Shown here: in pieces, positions 39,553-53,403 of the stretch | Layout of the letters: each line of letters begins with the position of its first letter | Position numbering within the stretch: position 1 is the first letter of the stretch | Assembly (NCBI GenBank): GCA_904066235.2 | Contig: CAJFCV020000001.1 | Coordinates: forward strand, 10,721,291 to 10,785,290 | Length of the DNA: 64,000 bases | Reading direction: 5' to 3' | Source of the DNA: Bursaphelenchus xylophilus | Lineage: Eukaryota; Nematoda; Chromadorea; Rhabditida; Aphelenchoididae | Notes under the pieces: generated by a model | Databases searched by the model: none | What the model saw: the letters and a program-made list of their open reading frames with translations, nothing else | Told to the model about the DNA's origin: nothing | Position numbers and translations under genes: made by a program

Positions 39553-40349
39553 GGTGTCTAGTATAATATCAGAGTTTTTCGCCCAGTGTCGGCGTAGTTT
39601 GATTGCAAAACAGCTGAAACTTGTCATGCTAAAATCTCAGGCGATTAGCTTTCGAATGGTGTATGTCTTGTCAATTCACTCCGTCATCACTAATTCACCT
39701 TTTTTCAAAACCGGTGTCTAGTATAATATCAGAGTGTTTCGCCCAGTGTGGACGTAATTTGATTCCAAAAAAGCTGAAACTTGCCGTGCTAAAATCTCAG
39801 GCGATTAGCTTTCCAATGGTGTATGTCTTGTCAATTCACTCCGTCGTCACTAATTCACTTTTTTTAAAACCGGTGTCTAGTATAATATCAGAGTTTTTCG
39901 CCCAGTGTCGGCGTAATTTGATTCCAAAAAAGCTGAAGCTTGCCATGCTAAAATCTCAGGCGATTGGCTTTCGAATGGTGTATGTCTTGTCAATTCACTC
40001 CGTCATCACTAATTCACTTTTTTTCAAACTGATGTCTAGTATAATATCAGAGTTTTTCGCCCAGTGTCGGCGTAATTTGATTCCAAAAAAGCTGAAACTT
40101 GCCATGCTAAAATCTCAGGCGATTAGCTTTCCAATGGTGTATGTCTTGTCAATTCACTCCGTCATCACTAATTCACTTTTTTTTCAAACTGATGTCTAGT
40201 ATAATATCAGAGTTTTTCGCCCAGTGCCGGCGTAATTTGATTGCAAAAGAGCTGAAACTTGCCATGCTAAAATCTCAGGCGATTAGCTTTCGAATGGTGT
40301 ATGTCTTGTCAATTCACTCCGTCATCACTAATTCACTTTTTTTCAAACT
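39553..40349 (+). repeat. 5-monomer segment with the most divergent monomers, copy 1
   Basis: The first monomer has CAAAACAG instead of CAAAAGAG, TTGTCATG, and a broken T tract (CACCTTTTTTC). The second has T24G (GAGTGTTTCG), C38G and G40A (GTGTGGACG), A74G, G102C and A134G, making it the most diverged unit I saw. It is followed by P(A95G), P(G102C) and A(C37), each after or before a CTGATG junction. The segment is repeated at 40827-41626, 1,274 bases (eight monomers) away. Confidence 0.85.
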
Positions 40350-40826
40350 GATGTCTAGTATAATATCAGAGTTTTTCGCCCAGTGTCGGCGTAATTTGAT
40401 TCCAAAAAAGCTGAAACTTGCCATGCTAAAATCTCAGGCGATTAGCTTTCGAATGGTGTATGTCTTGTCAATTCACTCCTTCATCACTAATTCACTTTTT
40501 TTAAAACCGGTGTCTAGTATAATATCAGAGTTTTTCGCCCAGTGTCGGCGTAGTTTGATTCCAAAAAAGCTGAAACTTGCCATGCTAAAATCTCAGGCGA
40601 TTAGCTTTTGAATGGTGTATGTCTTGTCAATTCACTCCGTCATCACTAATTCACTTTTTTTCAAACTGATGTCTAGTATAATATCAGAGTTTTTCGCCCA
40701 GTGTCGGCGTAGTTTGATTCCAAAAAAGCTGAAACTTGCCATGCTAAAATCTCAGGCGATTAGCTTTTGAATGGTGTATGTCTTGTCAATTCACTCCGTC
40801 ATCACTAATTCACTTTTTTTAAAACC

Positions 40827-41626
40827 GGTGTCTAGTATAATATAAGAGTTTTTCGCCCAGTGTCGGCGTAATTTGATTGCAAAACAGCTGAAACTTGTCA
40901 TGCTAAAATCTCAGGCGATTAGCTTTCGAATGGTGTATGTCTTGTCAATTCACTCCGTCATCACTAATTCACCTTTTTTCAAAACCGGTGTCTAGTATAA
41001 TATCAGAGTGTTTCGCCCAGTGTGGACGTAATTTGATTCCAAAAAAGCTGAAACTTGCCGTGCTAAAATCTCAGGCGATTAGCTTTCCAATGGTGTATGT
41101 CTTGTCAATTCACTCCGTCGTCACTAATTCACTTTTTTTTAAAACCGGTGTCTAGTATAATATCAGAGTTTTTCGCCCAGTGTCGGCGTAATTTGATTCC
41201 AAAAAAGCTGAAACTTGCCATGCTAAAATCTCAGGCGATTGGCTTTCGAATGGTGTATGTCTTGTCAATTCACTCCGTCATCACTAATTCACTTTTTTTC
41301 AAACTGATGTCTAGTATAATATCAGAGTTTTTCGCCCAGTGTCGGCGTAATTTGATTCCAAAAAAGCTGAAACTTGCCATGCTAAAATCTCAGGCGATTA
41401 GCTTTCCAATGGTGTATGTCTTGTCAATTCACTCCGTCATCACTAATTCACTTTTTTTTTCAAACTGATGTCTAGTATAATATCAGAGTTTTTCGCCCAG
41501 TGCCGGCGTAATTTGATTGCAAAAGAGATGAAACTTGCCATGCTAAAATCTCAGGCGATTAGCTTTCGAATGGTGTATGTCTTGTCAATTCACTCCGTCA
41601 TCACTAATTCACTTTTTTTTCAAACT
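40827..41626 (+). repeat. 5-monomer segment with the most divergent monomers, copy 2
   Basis: The same five monomers as at 39553-40349, with the same rare changes. Differences: the first monomer here has C18A and lacks A45G, the third has A67 rather than G67, and the fifth has GAGATGAAAC. The shared rare changes show that these two are copies of one event and not independent mutations. Confidence 0.85.
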
Positions 41627-44013
41627 GATGTCTAGTATAATATCAGAGTTTTTCGCCCAGTGTCGGCGTAGTTTGATTCCAAAAAAGCTGAAACTTGCCA
41701 TGCTAAAATCTCAGGCGATTAGCTTTCCAATGGTGTATGTCTTGTCAATTCACTCCGTCGTCACTAATTCACTTTTTTTAAAACCGGTGTCTAGTATAAT
41801 ATCAGAGTTTTTCGCCCAGTGTCGGTGTAATTTGATTCCAAAAAAGCTGAAACTTGCCATGCTAAAATCTCAGGCGATTGGCTTTCGAATGGTGTATGTC
41901 TTGTCAATTCACTCCGTCATCACTAATTCACTTTTTTTAAAACCGGTGTCTAGTATAATATCAGAGTTTTTCGCCCAGTGTCGGCGTAATTTGATTCCAA
42001 AAAAGCTGAAACTTGCCATGCTAAAATCTCAGGCGATTAACTTTCGAATGGTGTATGTCTTGTCAATTCACTCCGTCATCACTAATTCACTTTTTTTAAA
42101 ACCGGTGTCTAGTATAATATAAGAGTTTTTCGCCCAGTGTCGGCGTAATTTGATTGCAAAAGAGCTGAAACTTGCCATGCTAAAATCTCAGGCGATTAGC
42201 TTTCGAAGGGTGTATGTCTTGTCAATTCACTCCGTCATCACTAATTCACTTTTTTTAAAACCGGTGTCTAGTATAATATCAGAGTTTTTCGCCCAGTGTC
42301 GGCGTAATTTGATTCCAAAAAAGCTGAAACTTGCCATGCTAAAATCTCAGGCGATTAGCTTTCGAATGGTGTATGTCTTGTCAATTCACTCCGTCATCAC
42401 TAATTCACTTTTTTTAAAACCGGTGTCTAGTATAATATCAGAGTTTTTCGCCCAGTGTCGGGGTAATTTGATTCCAAAAAAGCTGAAACTTGCCATGCTA
42501 AAATCTCAGGCGATTAACTTTCGAATGGTGTATGTCTTGTCAATTCACTCCGTCATCACTAATTCACTTTTTTTTAAAACCGGTGTCTAGTATAATATAA
42601 GAGTTTTTCGCCCAGTGTCGGCGTAATTTGATTGCAAAAGAGCTGAAACTTGCCATGCTAAAATCTCAGGCGATTAGCTTTCCAATGGTGTATGTCTTGT
42701 CAATTCACTCCGTCATCACTAATTCACTTTTTTTAAAACCGGTGTCTAGTATAATATCAGAGTTTTTCGCCCAGTGTCGGCGTAATTTGATTGCAAAAGA
42801 GCTGAAACTTGCCATGCTAAAATCTCAGGCGATTAGCTTTCGAATGGTGTATGTCTTGTCAATTCACTCCGTTATCACTAATTCACTTTTTTTCAAACTG
42901 TTGTCTAGTATAATATCAGAGTTTTTCGCCCAGTGTCGGCGTAGTTTGATTCCAAAAAAGCTGAAGCTTGCCATGCTAAAATCTCAGGCGATTAGCTTTT
43001 GAATGGTGTATGTCTTGTCAATTCACTCCGTCATCACTAATTCACTTTTTTTTAAAACCGGTGTCTAGTATAATATCAGAGTTTTTCGCCCAGTGTCGGC
43101 GTAGTTTGATTCCAAAAAAGCTGAAGCTTGCCATGCTAAAATCTCAGGCGATTAGCTTTCGAATGGTGTATGTCTTGTCAATTCACTCCGTCATCACTAA
43201 TTCACTTTTTTTAAAACCGGTGTCTAGTATAATATCAGAGTTTTTCGCCCAGTGTCGGCGTAATTTGATTGCAAAAGAGCTGAAACTTGCCATGCTAAAA
43301 TCTCAGGCGATTAGCTTTCGAATGGTGTATGTCTTGTCAATTCACTCCGTCATCACTAATTCACTTTTTTTAAAACCGGTGTCTAGTATAATATCAGAGT
43401 TTTTCGCCCAGTGTCGGCGTAATTTGATTGCAAAAGAGCTGAAACTTGCCATGCTAAAATCTCAGGCGATTAGCTTTCGAATGGTGTATGTCTTGTCAAT
43501 TCACTCCGTCATCACTAATTCACTTTTTTTAAAACCGGTGTCTAGTATAATATCAGAGTTTTTCGCCCAGTGTCGGCGTAATTTGATTCCAAAAAAGCTG
43601 AAACTTGCCATGCTAAAATCTCAGGCGATTAGCTTTCGAATGGTGTATGTCTTGTCAATTCACTCCGTCATCACTAATTCACTTTTTTTAAAACCGGTGT
43701 CTAGTATAATATAAGAGTTTTTCGCCCAGTGTCGGCGTAATTTGATTGCAAAAGAGCTGAAACTTGCCATGCTAAAATCTCAGGCGATTAGCTTTCCAAT
43801 GGTGTATGTCTTGTCAATTCACTCCGTCATCACTAATTCACTTTTTTTAAAACCGGTGTCTAGTATAATATCAGAGTTTTTCGCCCAGTGTCGGCGTAAT
43901 TTGATTGCAAAAGAGCTGAAACTTGCCATGCTAAAATCTCAGGCGATTAGCTTTCGAATGGTGTATGTCTTGTCAATTCACTCCGTCATCACTAATTCAC
44001 TTTTTTTCAAACT

Positions 44014-45444
44014 GTTGTCTAGTATAATATCAGAGTTTTTCGCCCAGTGTCGGCGTAGTTTGATTCCAAAAAAGCTGAAGCTTGCCATGCTAAAATCTCA
44101 GGCGATTAGCTTTTGAATGGTGTATGTCTTGTCAATTCACTCCGTCATCACTAATTCACTTTTTTTAAAACCGGTGTCTAGTATAATATCAGAGTTTTTC
44201 GCCCAGTGTCGGCGTAGTTTGATTCCAAAAAAGCTGAAGCTTGCCATGCTAAAATCTCAGGCGATTAGCTTTTGAATGGTGTATGTCTTGTCAATTCACT
44301 CCGTCATCACTAATTCACTTTTTTTAAAACCGGTGTCTAGTTTAATATCAGAGTTTTTCGCCCAGTGTCGGCGTAGTTTGATTCCAAAAAAGCTGAAGCT
44401 TGCCACGCTAAAATCTCAGGCGATTAGCTTTCGAATGGTGTATGTCTTGTCAATTCACTCCGTCATCACTAATTCACTTTTTTTAAAACCGGTGTCTAGT
44501 ATAATATCAGAGTTTTTCGCCCAGTGTCGGCGTAGTTTGATTCCAAAAAAGCTGAAGCTTGCCATGCTAAAATCTCAGGCGATTAGCTTTTGAATGGTGT
44601 ATGTCTTGTCAATTCACTCCGTCATCACTAATTCACTTTTTTTAAAACCGGTGTCTAGTATAATATCAGAGTTTTTCGCCCAGTGTCGGCGTAGTTTGAT
44701 TCCAAAAAAGCTGAAGCTTGCCATGCTAAAATCTCAGGCGATTAGCTTTCGAATGGTGTATGTCTTGTCAATTCACTCCGTCATCACTAATTCACTTTTT
44801 TTAAAACCGGTGTCTAGTATAATATCAGAGTTTTTCGCCCAGTGTCGGCGTAGTTTGATTCCAAAAAAGCTGAAGCTTGCCATGCTAAAATCTCAGGCGA
44901 TTAGCTTTTGAATGGTGTATGTCTTGTCAATTCACTCCGTCATCACTAATTCACTTTTTTTAAAACCGGTGTCTAGTATAATATCAGAGTTTTTCGCCCA
45001 GTGTCGGCGTAGTTTGATTCCAAAAAAGCTGAAGCTTGCCATGCTAAAATCTCAGGCGATTAGCTTTTGAATGGTGTATGTCTTGTCAATTCACTCCGTC
45101 ATCACTAATTCACTTTTTTTAAAACCGGTGTCTAGTATAATATCAGAGTTTTTCGCCCAGTGTCGGCGTAGTTTGATTCCAAAAAAGCTGAAGCTTGCCA
45201 CGCTAAAATCTCAGGCGATTAGCTTTCGAATGGTGTATGTCTTGTCAATTCACTCCGTCATCACTAATTCACTTTTTTTAAAACCGGTGTCTAGTATAAT
45301 ATCAGAGTTTTTCGCCCAGTGTCGGCGTAGTTTGATTCCAAAAAAGCTGAAGCTTGCCATGCTAAAATCTCAGGCGATTAGCTTTCGAATGGTGTATGTC
45401 TTGTCAATTCACTCCGTCATCACTAATTCACTTTTTTTAAAACC
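44014..45444 (+). repeat. Run of nine consecutive S-type monomers
   Basis: Nine monomers in a row carry A45G (CGTAGTTTG), type P bases and A67G (GAAGCTT). C101T (stop in the coincidental frame) is present in five of them. Two carry T75C (CACGCT, near 44406 and 45201), 795 bases or five monomers apart, so the run itself contains a duplicated segment. The third monomer has a private change, GTTTAATATC, near 44340. Each unit holds an AAGCTT site, so HindIII would cut this run every 159 bp. Confidence 0.85.
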
Positions 45445-47356
45445 GGTGTCTAGTATAATATAAGAGTTTTTCGCCCAGTGTCGGCGTAATTTGATTCCAA
45501 AAAAGCTGAAACTTGCCATGCTAAAATCTCAGGCGATTAACTTTCGAATGGTGTATGTCTTGTCAATTCACTCCGTCATCACTAATTCACTTTTTTTAAA
45601 ACCGGTGTCTAGTATAATATAAGAGTTTTTCGCCCAGTGTCGGCGTAATTTGATTGCAAAAGAGCTGAAACTTGCCATGCTAAAATCTCAGGCGATTAGC
45701 TTTCCAATGGTGTATGTCTTGTCAATTCACTCCGTCATCACTAATTCACTTTTTTTTAAAACCGGTGTCTAGTATAATATCAGAGTTTTTCGCCCAGTGT
45801 CGGCGTAATTTGATTGCAAAAGAGCTGAAACTTGCCATGCTAAAATCTCAGGCGATTAGCTTTCGAATGGTGTATGTCTTGTCAATTCACTCCGTCATCA
45901 CTAATTCACTTTTTTTTCAAACTGTTGTCTAGTATAATATCAGAGTTTTTCGCCCAGTGTCGGCGTAGTTTGATTCCAAAAAAGCTGAAGCTTGCCATGC
46001 TAAAATCTCAGGCGATTAGCTTTTGAATGGTGTATGTCTTGTCAATTCACTCCGTCATCACTAATTCACTTTTTTTAAAACCGGTGTCTAGTATAATATC
46101 AGAGTTTTTCGCCCAGTGTCGGCGTAATTTGATTGCAAAAGAGCTGAAACTTGCCATGCTAAAATCTCAGGCGATTAGCTTTCGAATGGTGTATGTCTTG
46201 TCAATTCACTCCGTCATCACTAATTCACTTTTTTTTCAAACTGTTGTCTAGTATAATATCAGAGTTTTTCGCCCAGTGTCGGCGTAGTTTGATTCCAAAA
46301 AAGCTGAAGCTTGCCATGCTAAAATCTCAGGCGATTAGCTTTTGAATGGTGTATGTCTTGTCAATTCACTCCGTCATCACTAATTCACTTTTTTTAAAAC
46401 CGGTGTCTAGTATAATATCAGAGTTTTTCGCCCAGTGTCGGCGTAATTTGATTGCAAAAGAGCTGAAACTTGCCATGCTAAAATCTCAGGCGATTAGCTT
46501 TCGAATGGTGTATGTCTTGTCAATTCACTCCGTCATCACTAATTCACTTTTTTTTAAAACCGGTGTCTAGTATAATATCAGAGTTTTTCGCCCAGTGTCG
46601 GCGTAATTTGATTCCAAAAAAGCTGAAACTTGCCATGCTAAAATCTCAGGCGATTAACTTTCGAATGGTGTATGTCTTGTCAATTCACTCCGTCATCACT
46701 AATTCACTTTTTTTAAAACCGGTGTCTAGTATAATATCAGAGTTTTTCGCCCAGTGTCGGCGTAATTTGATTGCAAAAGAGCTGAAACTTGCCATGCTAA
46801 AATCTCAGGCGATTAGCTTTCGAATGGTGTATGTCTTGTCAATTCACTCCGTCATCACTAATTCACTTTTTTTCAAACTGTTGTCTAGTATAATATCAGA
46901 GTTTTTCGCCCAGTGTCGGCGTAGTTTGATTCCAAAAAAGCTGAAGCTTGCCATGCTAAAATCTCAGGCGATTAGCTTTTGAATGGTGTATGTCTTGTCA
47001 ATTCACTCCGTCATCACTAATTCACTTTTTTTAAAACCGGTGTCTAGTATAATATCAGAGTTTTTCGCCCAGTGTCGGCGTAATTTGATTGCAAAAGAGC
47101 TGAAACTTGCCATGCTAAAATCTCAGGCGATTAGCTTTCGAATGGTGTATGTCTTGTCAATTCACTCCGTCATCACTAATTCACTTTTTTTCAAACTGTT
47201 GTCTAGTATAATATCAGAGTTTTTCGCCCAGTGTCGGCGTAGTTTGATTCCAAAAAAGCTGAAGCTTGCCATGCTAAAATCTCAGGCGATTAGCTTTCGA
47301 ATGGTGTATGTCTTGTCAATTCACTCCGTCATCACTAATTCACTTTTTTTAAAACC

Positions 47357-48310
47357 GGTGTCTAGTATAATATAAGAGTTTTTCGCCCAGTGTCGGCGTA
47401 ATTTGATTGCAAAAGAGCTGAAACTTGCCATGCTAAAATCTCAGGCGATTAGCTTTCCAATGGTGTATGTCTTGTCAATTCACTCCGTCATCACTAATTC
47501 ACTTTTTTTAAAACCGGTGTCTAGTATAATATCAGAGTTTTTCGCCCAGTGTCGGCGTAATTTGATTGCAAAAGAGCTGAAACTTGCCATGCTAAAATCT
47601 CAGGCGATTAGCTTTCGAATGGTGTATGTCTTGTCAATTCACTCCGTCATCACTAATTCACTTTTTTTCAAACTGTTGTCTAGTATAATATCAGAGTTTT
47701 TCGCCCAGTGTCGGCGTAGTTTGATTCCAAAAAAGCTGAAGCTTGCCATGCTAAAATCTCAGGCGATTAGCTTTTGAATGGTGTATGTCTTGTCAATTCA
47801 CTCCGTCATCACTAATTCACTTTTTTTAAAACCGGTGTCTAGTATAATATCAGAGTTTTTCGCCCAGTGTCGGCGTAGTTTGATTCCAAAAAAGCTGAAG
47901 CTTGCCATGCTAAAATCTCAGGCGATTAGCTTTCGAATGGTGTATGTCTTGTCAATTCACTCCGTCATCACTAATTCACTTTTTTTAAAACCGGTGTCTA
48001 GTATAATATCAGAGTTTTTCGCCCAGTGTCGGCGTAATTTGATTGCAAAAGAGCTGAAACTTGCCATGCTAAAATCTCAGGCGATTAGCTTTCGAATGGT
48101 GTATGTCTTGTCAATTCACTCCGTCATCACTAATTCACTTTTTTTCAAACTGTTGTCTAGTATAATATCAGAGTTTTTCGCCCAGTGTCGGCGTAGTTTG
48201 ATTCCAAAAAAGCTGAAGCTTGCCATGCTAAAATCTCAGGCGATTAGCTTTCGAATGGTGTATGTCTTGTCAATTCACTCCGTCATCACTAATTCACTTT
48301 TTTTAAAACC
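47357..48310 (+). repeat. 6-monomer cassette: C18A/G102C, A, S(C101T), S, A, S
   Basis: The unit is 954 bp (6 x 159). The second and fifth monomers end in the CTGTTG junction and lead into S monomers. The next unit at 48311 starts with the same four monomers before diverging. The first three monomers (C18A with G102C; A ending in CTGTTG; S with C101T) form a trimer also found starting at 39074, 42582, 43696, 48311 and 59290. Confidence 0.8.
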
Positions 48311-51300
48311 GGTGTCTAGTATAATATAAGAGTTTTTCGCCCAGTGTCGGCGTAATTTGATTGCAAAAGAGCTGAAACTTGCCATGCTAAAATCTCAGGC
48401 GATTAGCTTTCCAATGGTGTATGTCTTGTCAATTCACTCCGTCATCACTAATTCACTTTTTTTAAAACCGGTGTCTAGTATAATATCAGAGTTTTTCGCC
48501 CAGTGTCGGCGTAATTTGATTGCAAAAGAGCTGAAACTTGCCATGCTAAAATCTCAGGCGATTAGCTTTCGAATGGTGTATGTCTTGTCAATTCACTCCG
48601 TCATCACTAATTCACTTTTTTTCAAACTGTTGTCTAGTATAATATCAGAGTTTTTCGCCCAGTGTCGGCGTAGTTTGATTCCAAAAAAGCTGAAGCTTGC
48701 CATGCTAAAATCTCAGGCGATTAGCTTTTGAATGGTGTATGTCTTGTCAATTCACTCCGTCATCACTAATTCACTTTTTTTAAAACCGGTGTCTAGTATA
48801 ATATCAGAGTTTTTCGCCCAGTGTCGGCGTAGTTTGATTCCAAAAAAGCTGAAGCTTGCCATGCTAAAATCTCAGGCGATTAGCTTTCGAATGGTGTATG
48901 TCTTGTCAATTCACTCCGTCATCACTAATTCACTTTTTTTAAAACCGGTGTCTAGTATAATATCAGAGTTTTTCGCCCAGTGTCGGCGTAATTTGATTGC
49001 AAAAGAGCTGAAACTTGCCATGCTAAAATCTCAGGCGATTAGCTTTCGAATGGTGTATGTCTTGTCAATTCACTCCGTCATCACTAATTCACTTTTTTTA
49101 AAACCGGTGTCTAGTATAATATCAGAGTTTTTCGCCCAGTGTCGGCGTAATTTGATTGCAAAAGAGCTGAAACTTGCCATGCTAAAATCTCAGGCGATTA
49201 GCTTTCGAATGGTGTATGTCTTGTCAATTCACTCCGTCATCACTAATTCACTTTTTTTAAAACCGGTGTCTAGTATAATATCAGAGTTTTTCGCCCAGTG
49301 TCGGCGTAATTTGATTCCAAAAAAGCTGAAACTTGCCATGCTAAAATCTCAGGCGATTAGCTTTCGAATGGTGTATGTGTTGTCAATTCACTCCGTCATC
49401 ACTAATTCACTTTTTTTTAAACCGGTGTCTAGTATAATATCAGAGTTTTTCGCCCAGTGTCGGCGTAATTTGATTGCAAAAGAGCTGAAACTTGCCATGC
49501 TAAAATCTCAGGCGATTAGCTTTCGAATGGTGTATGTGTTGTCAATTCACTCCGTCATCACTAATTCACTTTTTTTAAAACCGGTGTCTAGTATAATATC
49601 AGAGTTTTTCGCCCAGTGTCGGCGTAATTTGATTGCAAAAGAGCTGAAACTTGCCATGCTAAAATCTCAGGCGATTAGCTTTCGAATGGTGTATGTCTTG
49701 TCAATTCACTCCTTCATCACTAATTCACTTTTTTTAAAACCGGGGTCTAGTATAATATCAGAGTTTTTCGCCCAGTGTCGGCGTAGTTTGATTCCAAAAA
49801 AGCTGAAACTTGCCATGCTAACATCTCAGGCGATTAGCTTTCCAATGGTGTATGTCTTGTCAATTCACTCCGTCATCACTAATTCACTTTTTTTAAAACC
49901 GGTGTCTAGTATAATATCAGAGTTTTTCGCCCAGTGTCGGCGTAATTTGATTCCAAAAAAGCTGAAACTTGCCATGCTAAAATCTCAGGCGATTGGCTTT
50001 CGAATGGTGTATGTCTTGTCAATTCACTCCGTCATCACTAATTCACTTTTTTTAAAACCGGTGTCTAGTATAATATAAGAGTTTTTCGCCCAGTGTCGGC
50101 GTAATTTGATTGCAAAAGAGCTGAAACTTGCCATGCTAAAATCTCAGGCGATTAGCTTTCGAATGGTGTATGTCTTGTCAATTCACTCCGTCATCACTAA
50201 TTCACTTTTTTTCAAACTGTTGTCTAGTATAATATCAGAGTTTTTCGCCCAGTGTCGGCGTAGTTTGATTCCAAAAAAGCTGAAACTTGCCATGCTAACA
50301 TCTCAGGCGATTAGCTTTCCAATGGTGTATGTCTTGTCAATTCACTCCGTCATCACTAATTCACTTTTTTTAAAACCGGTGTCTAGTATAATATCAGAGT
50401 TTTTCGCCCAGTGTCGGCGTAATTTGATTCCAAAAAAGCTGAAACTTGCCATGCTAAAATCTCAGGCGATTGGCTTTCGAATGGTGTATGTCTTGTCAAT
50501 TCACTCCGTCATCACTAATTCACTTTTTTTAAAACCGGTGTCTAGTATAATATAAGAGTTTTTCGCCCAGTGTCGGCGTAATTTGATTGCAAAAGAGCTG
50601 ATACTTGCCATGCTAAAATCTCAGGCGATTAGCTTTCGAATGGTGTATGTCTTGTCAATTCACTCCGTCATCACTAATTCACTTTTTTTCAAACTGTTGT
50701 CTAGTATAATATCAGAGTTTTTCGCCCAGTGTCGGCGTAGTTTGATTCCAAAAAAGCTGAAGCTTGCCGTGCTAAAATCTCAGGCGATTAGCTTTTGAAT
50801 GGTGTATGTCTTGTCAATTCACTCCGTCATCACTAATTCACTTTTTTTAAAACCGGTGTCTAGTATAATATCAGAGTTTTTCGCCCAGTGTCGGCGTAGT
50901 TTGATTCCAAAAAAGCTGAAGCTTGCCATGCTAAAATCTCAGGCGATTAGCTTTCGAATGGTGTATGTCTTGTCAATTCACTCCGTCATCACTAATTCAC
51001 TTTTTTTTAAAACCGGTGTCTAGTATAATATCAGAGTTTTTCGCCCAGTGTCGGCGTAATTTGATTGCAAAAGAGCTGAAACTTGCCATGCTAAAATCTC
51101 AGGCGATTAGCTTTCGAATGGTGTATGTCTTGTCAATTCACTCCGTCATCACTAATTCACTTTTTTTAAAACCGGTGTCTAGTATAATATCAGAGTTTTT
51201 CGCCCAGTGTCGGCGTAATTTGATTCCAAAAAAGCTGAAACTTGCCATGCTAAAATCTCAGGCGATTAGCTTTCCAATGGTGTATGTCTTGTCAATTCAC

Positions 51301-53403
51301 TCCGTCATCACTAATTCACTTTTTTTAAAACCGGTGTCTAGTATAATATCAGAGTTTTTCGCCCAGTGTCGGCGTAATTTGATTCCAAAAAAGCTGAAAC
51401 TTGCCATGCTAAAATCTCAGGCGATTAGCTTTCGAATGGTGTATGTCTTGTCAATTCACTCCGTCATCACTAATTCACTTTTTTTTCAAACTGATGTCTA
51501 GTATAATATCAGAGTTTTTCGCCCAGTGCCGGCGTAATTTGATTGCAAAAGAGCTGAAACTTGCCATGCTAAAATCTCAGGCGATTAGCTTTCGAATGGT
51601 GTATGTCTTGTCAATTCACTCCGTCATCACTAATTCACTTTTTTTCAAACTGTTGTCTAGTATAATATCAGAGTTTTTCGCCCAGTGTCGGCGTAGTTTG
51701 ATTCCAAAAAAGCTGAAGCTTGCCATGCTAAAATCTCAGGCGATTAGCTTTTGAATGGTGTATGTCTTGTCAATTCACTCCGTCATCACTAATTCACTTT
51801 TTTTAAAACCGGTGTCTAGTATAATATCAGAGTTTTTCGCCCAGTGTCGGCGTAGTTTGATTCCAAAAAAGCTGAAGCTTGCCATGCTAAAATCTCAGGC
51901 GATTAGCTTTCGAATGGTGTATGTCTTGTCAATTCACTCCGTCATCACTAATTCACTTTTTTTTAAAACCGGTGTCTAGTATAATATCAGAGTTTTTCGC
52001 CCAGTGTCGGCGTAATTTGATTGCAAAAGAGCTGAAACTTGCCATGCTAAAATCTCAGGCGATTAGCTTTCGAATGGTGTATGTCTTGTCAATTCACTCC
52101 GTCATCACTAATTCACTTTTTTTCAAACTGTTGTCTAGTATAATATCAGAGTTTTTCGCCCAGTGTCGGCGTAGTTTGATTCCAAAAAAGCTGAAGCTTG
52201 CCATGCTAAAATCTCAGGCGATTAGCTTTCGAATGGTGTATGTCTTGTCAATTCACTCCGTCATCACTAATTCACTTTTTTTAAAACCGGTGTCTAGTAT
52301 AATATAAGAGTTTTTCGCCCAGTGTCGGCGTAATTTGATTGCAAAAGAGCTGAAACTTGCCATGCTAAAATCTCAGGCGATTAGCTTTCCAATGGTGTAT
52401 GTCTTGTCAATTCACTCCGTCATCACTAATTCACTTTTTTTAAAACCGGTGTCTAGTATAATATCAGAGTTTTTCGCCCAGTGTCGGCGTAATTTGATTG
52501 CAAAAGAGCTGAAACTTGCCATGCTAAAATCTCAGGCGATTAGCTTTCGAATGGTGTATGTCTTGTCAATTCACTCCGTCATCACTAATTCACTTTTTTT
52601 CAAACTGTTGTCTAGTATAATATCAGAGTTTTTCGCCCAGTGTCGGCGTAGTTTGATTCCAAAAAAGCTGAAGCTTGCCATGCTAAAATCTCAGGCGATT
52701 AGCTTTCGAATGGTGTATGTCTTGTCAATTCACTCCGTCATCACTAATTCACTTTTTTTAAAACCGGTGTCTAGTATAATATCAGAGTTTTTCGCCCAGT
52801 GTCGGCGTAATTTGATTGCAAAAGAGCTGAAACTTGCCATGCTAAAATCTCAGGCGATTAGCTTTCGAATGGTGTATGTCTTGTCAATTCACTCCGTCAT
52901 CACTAATTCACTTTTTTTAAAACCGGTGTCTAGTATAATATCAGAGTTTTTCGCCCAGTGTCGGCGTAATTTGATTGCAAAAGAGCTGAAACTTGCCATG
53001 CTAAAATCTCAGGCGATTAGCTTTCGAATGGTGTATGTCTTGTCAATTCACTCCGTCATCACTAATTCACTTTTTTTTAAAACCGGTGTCTAGTATAATA
53101 TCAGAGTTTTTCGCCCAGTGTCGGCGTAATTTGATTGCAAAAGAGCTGAAACTTGCCATGCTAAAATCTCAGGCGATTAGCTTTCGAATGGTGTATGTCT
53201 TGTCAATTCACTCCGTCATCACTAATTCACTTTTTTTTAAAACCGGTGTCTAGTATAATATCAGAGTTTTTCGCCCAGTGTCGGCGTAATTTGATTCCAA
53301 AAAAGCTGAAACTTGCCATGCTAAAATCTCAGGCGATTAGCTTTCGAATGGTGTATGTCTTGTCAATTCACTCCGTCATCACTAATTCACTTTTTTTAAA
53401 ACC

